Source: Caprella mutica (Eukaryota; Arthropoda; Malacostraca; Amphipoda; Caprellidae). From it: 64,000 bases of DNA. Every line of letters begins with the position of its first letter. Position 1 is the stretch's first letter. Positions 50,470-61,400 of this stretch are shown here, one piece after another. The position numbers and the translations under genes were made by a program. The stretch lies in contig CANNZV010000121.1 of assembly GCA_947561585.1 (NCBI GenBank), positions 662,626 through 726,625 on the forward strand. Direction: 5' to 3'. The notes under the pieces are model-generated. The model worked only from the letters and a program-made list of their open reading frames with translations, ran no database searches and was not told the DNA's origin.

Positions 50470-51375
50470 TTCAAAATTGAACATGTCTATTTTAATAAAA
50501 ATTGAACATGTCTATTTTAATAAAAATTGAATATGTCTATTTTAATAAAAATTGAACATGTCTATTTTAATAAAAATTGAACATGTCTATTTTAATAAAA
50601 ATTGAACATGTCTATTTTAATAAAAATTGAATATGTCTATTTTAATAAAAATTGAACATGTCTATTTTAATAAAAATTGAACATGTCTATTTTAATGAAA
50701 ATTGAACATGTCTATTTTAATAAAAATTGAACATGTCTATTTTAATGAAAATTGAACATGTCTATTTTAATGAAAATTGAACATGTCTATTTTAATAAAA
50801 TTGAACATGTCTATTTTAATAAAAATTGAATATGTCTATTTTAATAAAAATTGAACATGTCTATTTTAATAAAAATTGAACATGTCTATTTTAATAAAAA
50901 TTGAACATGTCTATTTTAATGAAAATTGAACATGTCTATTTTAATGAAAATTGAACATGTCTATTTTAATGAAAATTGAACATGTCTATTTTAATAAAAG
51001 TTGAACATGTCTATTTAAATAAAAGTTGAACATGTCTATTTTAATAAAATTGAACATGTCTATTTTAATAAAATTGAACATGTCTATTTTAATAAAAATT
51101 GAACATGTCTATTTTAATAAAAATTGAACATGTCTATTTTAATGAAAATTGAACATGTCTATTTTAATGAAAATTGAACATGTCTATTTTAATAAAAGTT
51201 GAACATGTCTATTTAAATAAAAGTTGAACATGTCTATTTTAATAAAATTGAACATGTCTATTTTAATGAAAATTGAACATGTCTATTTTAATGAAAATTG
51301 AACATGTCTATTTTAATAAAAGTTGAACATGTCTATTTAAATAAAAGTTGAACATGTCTATTTTAATAAAATTGT
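50470..51375. repeat. 24-bp minisatellite (AAAATTGAACATGTCTATTTTAAT), about 37 copies
   Basis: Homogeneous head-to-tail array. Variant blocks (ATAAAAGTTG, ATGAAAATTG, ATAAAATTG) recur in the same order two or three times, showing duplication of blocks of 5-9 units. Decayed copies go on to about 51510. Confidence 0.97.
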
Positions 51376-51588
51376 ACAAATCATTAACAAAAATTAAACA
51401 TGTCTAACTTTAACAAAATTGAACATGTAGCTATCATTTTTAACGAAATTGAACATGTCAAATGGTAACAAAATTGAACAAGTCTAATTTTAACGAAATT
51501 AAACGTGTCTAAATCATGAATGTAGATCTCTTTCACGAACAGTATTGATGATTCGTCTTCTGTTAGTAATTGGATATGCAGAGATGAA

Positions 51589-51594
51589 TTTATT
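51589..51594 (-). promoter_or_regulatory. Candidate poly(A) signal of NDST
   Basis: AATAAA on the minus strand about 560 bp downstream of the NDST stop, just past the 21-bp repeat array. If it is used, most of the 3' UTR is that array. Such hexamers are frequent in AT-rich DNA, so this is only a candidate. Confidence 0.3.
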
Positions 51595-51614
51595 GTGGAG
51601 AACCATTCTTTATC

Positions 51615-52112
51615 TTCTATGGCCCACCATTCACCATAACACATTTATGGCCCACCATAAGACTCATATGGCACCCTATAACACTCATATGGCCCACCAT
51701 AACACATCTATGGCCCACCAAAACATTTTCTATGGCCCACAATAACATTTTCTATGGCCCACCATAACATTTTCTATGGCCCACCATAACATTTTCTATG
51801 GCCCACCATAACACAATTATGGCCCAAAACAACACATCTATGGCCCACCATAACTCTTCTATGGCCCACCATAACATTTTCTATGGCCCATAATAACATT
51901 TTCTATGGCCCATAATAACATTTTCTATGGTCCACCATAAAACTTCTATGGCCCACCATAACACTTCTATGGCCCACCAAAAACCTTCTATGGCCTCCAA
52001 TAACATTTTCTATGGCCTACCATAACATTTTCTATGGCCCACCATAACATTTTCTATGTCCCACCATAAACCTTCTATGGCCCACCATAACACTTCTATG
52101 GCCCACCATGAC
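51615..52112. repeat. 21-22-bp minisatellite (CTATGGCCCACCATAACATTT)
   Basis: About 23 imperfect head-to-tail copies, ending about 40 bp before the NDST stop codon on its 3' side. Half of the unit (ATGGCCCACCAT) is nearly self-complementary around GGCC. It probably lies inside the NDST 3' UTR. Confidence 0.9.
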
Positions 52113-52149
52113 AACAGACACCCTACGAAGAAACAGCTGGAGATAACCC

Positions 52150-52402
52150 CTACCAATCCCCCTCCTTCTCCTCCTCCATCTCCACCACTTCCTCCCCCCT
52201 CTCCCTTAGCCACTGGGGGAGACTGTGGCCCATCTTCTGCAGCAGGTCCGCCAGGTCACTGTTGTGGGGGGCGAAGTGTCTCTTTAGGTAGGCCTCATCC
52301 TCCACTCCCATTGGGGGGTACTTCTTGCCCTTGCTCTTACCGAGGCATTTCGTGGAGCCAGAGCCAGTGAGTTGGCAGTAGAAACCTTTGCGCACATTGA
52401 AC
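52150..52402 (-). CDS. sfl: NDST exon 15: C-terminus and stop
   Basis: Residues 857-940. [20 protein letters not shown] carries the cysteine pair that forms a disulfide in the family. The usual end, LPQWLRE, is followed here by an extra Glu-rich tail of about 16 residues ending GDW and then TAG. The tail has no counterpart I recognise in the family and is encoded by a CTCCT-rich stretch. Confidence 0.95.
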
Positions 52403-55400
52403 CTAGGCAACAATTCAACAAATTAAAAAAACTAAATCTAAAAATTAACATTCAACAAATCTTAAATACAAATAAAAAAATATTATAAATGACTTAGATT
52501 TAGATGAATTATATTTCAATAATTTCACTGAATTTTCAGAACTTTAAAATCTCAATAGTATCTACTTTTGAATCAAGATTGACTTTGTTGTAAATGAAAT
52601 ATAAAAAGACTGGTCATATTGAATAATATGAAGACTCGAAGAATAAAATCCTTTTTAAAAGACTGTCAAAAAATGAATGAAAACAGAGAAATGATTGCCT
52701 ACTTGATGAGGTGACTGTAGTCAATGACAGGTTGCACCCCCAGGAACAGCTGCAACTCCTTCATCACTGCAATAGGGTCTCTCTTTAGAGCCTCACTGTC
52801 TATGATGAACAACTGATCGGAGGAGAAGACCTCCAGCCACCTCTCCAGGTGCCTTACGTACTCCCCAGGACCTAGGCACCTGTATAAGGAGGGGATTATG
52901 AGAGTAAGAAAGAGCGCAGATTGGCATACTATATAGAATTGGCTGCGAAAATGTCTAGGTTAATTATTACTAATTTTAATTTAGTAAAGGTTTAAAGTAT
53001 GTTTCATAATCAAAGGTCAAATTACTGTAAAAAGAAAATTAAATGCAAGAGACCTTGGAGAAAGTTAGAAAGGTAAGTGGCTCCATGAGCAAAGTCACAC
53101 TAACAACCATTCGTTTTTTTCAATTCTACCAACTACCACCACTCTACCCCTCACCTGGCCCGCAAGTCCACCATAGCCTTAGAAGCAAATTGGTCCTCAT
53201 CAGCCCTGAGGATGGTGGAGAAGTTGTTCTGCACTGCAGCAGACAGACCGTGTGACACCTGATGTTGGTACCAAGAGTACGCCCTCTTTTCAGGGGGCAG
53301 TAAGAGCACCACCAGCTTGGCGTGAGGGAGCATCGCCTTCACTCTTTGGGGCGCTTTCACGCTATCAAAGTAAGTGGCACTCTTTTCAAAGATGAGGTTA
53401 CCCAGTGCCTTGGAAGAAGGAAAAGCTTTCAGGTACCTGCAACAGAAAGAAAAAGATAAGTAGCTACTTATTCGGTAGTGTCTGCTACAAGTTAGTTATG
53501 GAGGGCCATAGAAGATTAAGATAGGTCCACTATAACTTTATATCTAGGTATGGGACCAATAGTCAGAAAAGTGGCTTCATGGACAAAATCACCAAACGAG
53601 CAGAGATAAGAAAAGTAGCTAGAAGGGTAAAGCTATAACCTAACAACAGATTGAAAAAGAAATCTCTTACTGATAAATTCTAAAATGAGATAGAAACGCT
53701 TAGCTAAATCATAGATTTAACCCTTTAGGTCATAAATTAATTTGAGCGAGAAAAAAATATGATATTCTTGTATATTATAGGAAAAGAAAGCATATTAAAC
53801 AATAAAAAGTTTTTTTATTGTTACAGCTACGTGACTAATGTAAGCACATACATGTGTTATAATGTATGGAAGAGTAAACATGTGTTTATACGGTCGTTTG
53901 ATGAAAAAATATTTCAAAAACCTCACAAAATACATCACTAGGGCATGTAGGTTTTAAAAGCATTTCCTTTTCTACCTGCACAGCAACACATCACCCACCA
54001 ATCGAGTCCCCTGAAATAGTTGTTGCTGGAGAAGAACTGCACCTCCTCGAAAGTGGTGGGAGAGGGAATGTTATGGTCTATGGCAGAGTGCAGGCCAAGG
54101 AAAGTGTAGAGGGCCGTGGTCCCCGTCTTCTGAGGCCCCAATACAAGGAAATCAGGAAGAGTGTTGCAGCTTTTGTTAACGGACCAGATCTCGAGATGGC
54201 GCTTGTCAAGACATGGATTCTGGAGGGAGCAATGAAAATGTGTTATTACTTATTACTATAGTAAAACCACTAGCTCCCATAAAATATCATTAAATAATAT
54301 TAGTCAACTATAAATTGATTACATTTTCTTCATAGAAATTCACACAGGACACTAGCTAATTAATAAAGCAAGAGTCTTTCAGAACGAGAACAACATTATA
54401 CACCCCAATATCCTCCCCACATCCACAATATCTCTCTCACACACATCCACAATATCTCTCTCACACACATCCACAATATCTCTCTCACACACATCCACAA
54501 TATCTCTCTCACACACATCCACAATATCTCTCTCACACACATCCACAATATCTCTCTCACACACATATCCACAATATCTCTCTCACACACATATCCACAA
54601 TATCTCTCTCACACACATCCACAATATCTCTCTCACACACATCCACAATATCTCTCTCACACACATCCACAATATCTCTCTCTCACACATATCCACAATA
54701 TCTCTCTCACACACATCCACAATATCTCTCTCACACACATCCACAATATCTCTCTCACACACATCCACAATATCTCTCTCACACACATCCACAATATCTC
54801 TCTCACACACATCCACAATATCTCTCTCACACACACCCACAATATCTCTCTCACACACATCCACAATATCTCTCTCACACACATCCACAATATCTCTCTC
54901 ACACACATATCCACAATATCTCTCTCACACACATCCACAATATCTCTCTCACACACACCCCCACATATCCCCCCCCCCACTCACCCCCCAGAGTGGCTCC
55001 CTCTCCTCAGGGTAGGTGTTGAAGTACCTCTGGGCAAGCCTCACCGGTGGCTCAGTTTTCAGTTGAAAGTTAGTGTACTGCTGTAGTTTCTTCACCACTC
55101 CCTCGAAGATGTAAGGGGCCAGTCTGTCACTACCGTAGTTAGACATGTGAGTCATCATCACCGACACCTAAAGGAGAGAATAGATACTATATTTAAAGTC
55201 CTTGGTAAGAGCAGAAGTTATTATCTATAAAAGAAAATATGATCTGCATTAAGAAAAACCCTGTAAATTTAATTAATTACCTATAGCTACATTGCTCATC
55301 ATAAAAAAATGAATTTAACATTCATTACCTTTATTTGCAAATTTCGTTCTTTTAGATGTTTTTAAAATGGGAGCTTTTTTTTTAGTTTAACTCACGTAGT

Positions 55401-58400
55401 TGTAGGCGATGGTTTGGAACAGTTCTCCCCCATTGATGGAGGTGTCAAGCTTCTCCTTGAAGTTTGGGTGTTCCTCCGACTCAAAGTAAAGAGTGTGGGT
55501 GAAAAGACCACACAGCTGCCGGGGTAAGACCTGGGGGGGGGGGGGGTTATACTCTCTTTATCACATATTAATATCTTTTTAAATCTAGAAACGTATTAAA
55601 ATCTTGATGAAAGTTTCAATTTTAAATAAAATTACAGGGTAGGGTACAAATAATTGGACAATTCAACATTTTCGGTTAGGTAGCTATTGAAAGAAAATTA
55701 TATAATTAAAAAATTTCACTCATTTTATTTGATGTACTAAAAGCCTGCAGGTATCAAGGATAGCTACCAAGTAAAATGAGTTTAAAAGTTAAATTAGATT
55801 TCTTTTTCTTTTATGACCAAAATTATGGAACAGTCCGATAATTCATAACGTATCCTACTGTTGAAAGGCTCACCATGATGCCCCTGTGGATGAAGCCCCG
55901 TCTCAGTTTCTCAGGTCTGAGGTGGGGGTACTCCTCAGTGCTGGTGGCTCTAACCCCCCACACCTTCTTCCAGGCGTCGTAGAGGGGCTCATGCACTGGG
56001 TAAACACCCGAGTGGTGGGGTGCTACGCTGTAACCTACGGTAACATGGACCATTAGGACAGTTTGGCTTTACATTAGTTAATTGAAGTGTGAGAGGTGTA
56101 ACTAGCTACACAATTCATCACAGCTATTACAAAATTATTTATATGAGTTCTAAGAAAAATATGAACGCAATTTTGAGCCATTAGCTAAGTTAAATGTTTA
56201 ATATAATGAAATTAAATAGCCTGGAATTTTAATATATAGCAAAAGAAACAATATGTTCACTCTCACAATAAATTTACATTTAAGAATAAGAGTAAAATAA
56301 GAACACAATTTTGAGCCATTTAACTAGATTTTAGTTTAATGCTTAAAATAATCAAATTAAAAAGCCTGGAATTCTCATTCTCATCTATAAAGAAGCCACA
56401 TGTTTAGAAATGGATAAGCGTACCACTGCTAGAAGAGAGGTTGTATGTCTTGGCAAAGTGTTTGTTAAGGAGCATCGACTGTTTCAGCTCCTCCGATGAA
56501 GACAGTTTGTGGGCCTGAGTGTGGCGCCACATGTGACCAAACCACCAAAACTGAGAGGCATGGTCTGTAGAAACAAGGGACAAACTTTAGATTAAATTAT
56601 GATACTCACATTTTAAATTTTCCCAATGGGAATAAAATTAAGGATACAATGCAAATCAGGACAGTGCAATTAATTCACCTATCAATGCCTTGTCCCCTGC
56701 ATTCTCATCATCATTTCCATTCCTGAAATAATAGCCACTGAATCCGAGATTGAAGGTGAATCCCGGTACCATTTCACGGAGTCGAGACTGTGACTCTAGC
56801 ATTGCCTGAAAAGAATAAACAAATGAATAAATAAAAATTAATAATATAAAATGAATTAAATGAAAAATTAATAATAATATGGAATAAATAAATTAAAAAT
56901 TAATAAAGTTAAATTAGAATTCGATTACTTTCTATAGCTATAATTTATTCTGCTGCTTAATCTAAAGTTCTAAACTAGTGAAGTGTAGCTATGTAGGTTA
57001 AAAAAAATTAGTAAATGGTTATTTTTGCTTATAAACCTTCTTGAAATTCATTTAAAGAGGTCATCAATAATACTTAACAATATAATCAATCGTGAAATAA
57101 ATTCAGTGGTTTCTGTAACAATTTTATTCATCTTTTTTCTAATGGGAAAATATATACTTTAAAAAAAAGTAAATCATTATTTAGCTACAGGTACCATAAA
57201 TTCATTTTGATAATTTGTAGCTAAATATAATTATCTAGGAGTATTTTCAATTTAAAACTTATTGTATCATTAAATGTTCAAGTTTAGTATCACACAAAAA
57301 TATAAGCCATTACCATCACATCATCCTCTTTCATTCTTATTCCTTTCTTCGCCACAAAAATATCATCGACATCGACAAGGAGAAACCTCTCGAGTGGCAG
57401 AGAGAGTTTGCCTCTACTGCAGTAGTTCACAGCGTCCAAGAACAAGAGTCTGTGCAGCCACACGTTCAGACCCACTCCAAATATTACCCTCCTTATTTCA
57501 TCGATCTTACCACCATCCTGAAACAACGTAGACATCTTATCAAAATATTTCCACAATACTCTATCCTATTCAAACATTTGAATTAGGTAGCAGGTTATTA
57601 TGCATTTGGGTTGAAAATTTCAGAATAGTTGATTGAGTTTCGAACAAAATCTGATAGTTTTTCATCCTTCTCAGTAGCTACTTCAACTCGTCTAAATGAA
57701 TCAATTGATATCATGGATAGGTACCAATAATAAAAAGATTCCATTTTTTAGCGGCCACATCGTACATAATTGCTCAACGTTAAGTGTCTTTAGCTATGAT
57801 ACAGTTTGAATGAATGCTTATTTACCTATTCTAGATATTACAACAAATTTTATTGAAATATCAAGGAAAATTAAGTGTCAAAGAATTCGTATATATGATT
57901 TTTAACAGTTATGTAGAGCTCTATCAGCAAAGAATGTTTATGATCATCATTTTTTCACTTACCATCAGGACAGTAGAGATGGGTTTGTTCCACCATTTTG
58001 TGGAGTCACTGACTAGCATCGCCTCCTGGAGCCTCATGAGACTGTTGTGCTGGGGGATTAGTCCAGTGACGGGCCTCCTAGCCCCATCCACTGTCCAGTC
58101 ACCTTCTGATTTGAGGATCCTGTAGAATCCTGTACTGTTTGCTATGAGACGTACATCCTGTAGAAAAAGTATTCGATTATAGGACAGATATTGGTCATGA
58201 GAGAGCTGGAGCTATTACACCGTGTTTATCAATAAGAATTATGTTATGCTATTCGATACAGAGACAGCTACTATATTCAGAGTAGTTATTGGTACAAGTG
58301 GAATTATTTGCACACTTTCAGTATTTTAATACTGAAGAATGTGATTTATAGGTAACAGTTACCTATAAATTAAACCACATAAATGAGCAAGAGCCATAGA

Positions 58401-61400
58401 TTTCATTTAAGCATTATATAGCAATATTTAAGCCTACAAATTACTACTATCCTTTAAAAAATTATTATTATTATTATATCTTCTATTGATAAAAATTTGT
58501 TTATAAAATTTGATATCTTGAGTTTATTTGTTATTAGTAGCTAGCCACTATCATTGGCATTGTTACTGTACTATCTCCAATGATAGTCATAATGATTTAA
58601 CACTTAAAAATATTAAGATGAAAGTTCGAACTTGTTTGAATTTGTTTGAAACATGTTTAAAGATGTTCAAACATGTTTAAACATGTTCAAACAGGTTTTA
58701 ATTAAATATTTACCGAGATATTGAGCTTGTTGTGAACAATGAGAGGATAACCTCCCATCTGTTCTTGCTTGGTGCTCCTAGCACCAGAGGTTGCTGGCAC
58801 GAAAGCAATCATGCCAACTTTATTGTCTTTCATGAAGGTGTCGATAGAGCGCCTTGTAGCTGCTTCTAAAGACAGGTAGTGTCTGAAGTCTTCAAAAACA
58901 ATGCACCCAACTTTTGAAAGCTTCCCAGACATGAGTGAAGGTATTTTCTCACCAGAACCAATTACTTGTGTATGGTATCTGAAATAAACAAAATGGAATC
59001 TTAATTAATAAACAGACCATATTTCTTTAATAATCCAATCTGAGTTCATTGATGAACAATTTTTCATTCCTGTAATAAATTCAACATAGAAATTATAGCA
59101 GCACCAAAGTTGATTTTTCTATATATGAAATAAGAAATATTATCATTCCTTTTTAGTGAGCTGGTGGTTCAGTCTATTTTCAGAGTAGTTATTCTGAGTG
59201 AGGTATATATATTAATAATTCCTCATTACTGAGCTCCACAGGCATTTTAATAATGACTAAAAGTGAAAATTTTATAATTCCTCATTACTGGTGAACTAGG
59301 TACTAGATAGTTAGTCATGATATATGAAACCATGCCTATTTGTAATATTAGTGTAAGGAAGCTATATTTTTATTCCTACATTATCTAGCTGCCTGGGAAA
59401 TCAGTTAGTTGATTTAGGCAATTAGCTATTAGTCACCTGTATCTGTTGATAGTGAGCATGTCTATAATATTTCTAGATAGGTTTGTTCTATCTTTCTTCA
59501 GAATGACTAAAATCTGAGTTAGGCTGTTACTCTCCCTCTGTTTATTCTTGTACGGGAGAAGTGGAGTAAATTCATCTTCACCGACATCATCCAAACTATC
59601 CTCCATGACCACTTTATTTCCTCCCCCATGCCAAGTCAATCTGTGGAGAGATGCATTTTACATATACAATGAAATATAAAATAATTTCTCCAATTTGTTG
59701 TGGAATGAAAAGCTAAAAGAAAATGATTGATATAAGAGTATTAATTCAATAGTTTATAGTGATAGAGAGTAGCCACTGGATTTAATAACTTCTTCTCAAG
59801 AAGCTTAATAATTATGGTTTAAGAAATAAGGAAGAAGGCCTATATACAATATATTTATTATGGATATATAACTGTTGGTCCAATAGTAGCGTCAGACCGG
59901 GTGGCCTTGCGCACTTCAACATTCCGGGTGAAGTTGCGCATCGGTAATTGAAGGCGAATGCGTAAAAATATTTCAAATCTGACAACACCATTGGAAAGAG
60001 CAGCTCTTAAACCCCCTAGTCCGTAAATTTCACGAAAATCGTTAGAGATTAAGTCTAGATACAAAGTGTTCAAACAGAGACCTATGTTTTTTATAGCAAA
60101 ATAATTATTTTGGACTTGAATCGAATCTCCGAGAACTATGCTGTAGTGTTGATAATTATGCTCCAATTTGATTGCAATTTACATTGGATACGCAAAATTT
60201 ACTGCAGATTAACGTCATGTAAGATGATTTTAATAATAATTATAAATTATTGAGATATAACCAATATACTACAGGGTGGGGCGTAAGTTTGGAAGCAAAT
60301 GAAAGTGCATATTATAATCCAACGAAAAGTATATTTAATAATTTACAGTTATGTATTATTACATAAGGGTTTTAAGAATTCAAAAATCATAAATTTATTC
60401 AAAATGTCCCCCCTTGTTTTTAATAACAGCCTCAAATCTCCTCCGAACTCTTCCTACTGCAGCACGCAACTGTTCTTGTGAAATTTCCTTCCAAGATCTC
60501 TGGAGCGAACGCTTTAAATCATCCACACTGAGATGGAATTTACCACAAGCCTTTGATTCAAGAATGGACCATACCGAAAAGTCCATAGGATTAACATCTG
60601 GGGAGCAGGGAGGCCACATTTCTTTGGACCAAAACCGTGGAAGATGGTCATGGCACCAGTTTTGAGTGACATTTGCAGTATGTGAAGTCGCTCGGTCTTG
60701 CTGAAATGTCCATAGAGTGTCATTACCGAAGTGATCCTTAGCTGACTCCAACATTGGCGTCAAAATATTCTCAATATAACATTTAGCATTAATTTTGGCG
60801 CCTTGTTCCACAAAAATTAAAGGAGATCTCCAAGTTTTTGAAACGGCGGCCCAGACCACTACTGAAGCAGGTTCCATGGTTTTGTGGACAGTTTTTTGGT
60901 TGTATGGGATGTCGTTTGCACTTTTACCAATTATTCTGTCATTCCTCCGGTTGTGAGCCATTTCCACTGTGAAATTTTTTTTCGTCAGACCAAACAATTT
61001 CACCAGCCGTGCCAGACTTCAATTCTCTCAGAAGTGCTTTGCTTCTCTCCAATCTCTTTTTCTTTACAGCTTCTGACAGAGTCTGTCTCTTTTGGAGGGT
61101 GAAAGAGGACATCTTTAGGTCTTCTTTGACAACTCTTCTCATTGTTCTGGGACTCACATTAACTGTTTAGGCTAACAATCGTATTGACCTTTTTGGGTTC
61201 CTCCTGATTTTCTCTCTGGCACATTTTATCAGTTGTTTGGTGCAGTGTGAGCGTGGTCTACCACTTCTTGGACGATCAGTCAAGTCTCCTCTCTCATTAA
61301 AACGCTTCACACACACTTCCAAACAGTCGATCTCGCTATTGAGAGAGACTTTGAAATGACGGAATCTGACTTCCCGGCACGGTGTAGAGCAATAATGGCT

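Noticed and set aside
54379..54980. Cys-Glu-Arg-Asp repeat frames on the minus strand
   Set aside because: They read the 22-bp array inside NDST intron 11.
57853..58125. Plus-strand 90-codon frame
   Set aside because: Shadow of NDST exon 5 on the opposite strand.
59858..60166. 102-codon minus-strand frame in the intron 2 element
   Set aside because: No recognisable transposase motif; it runs into the terminal inverted repeat of the element.
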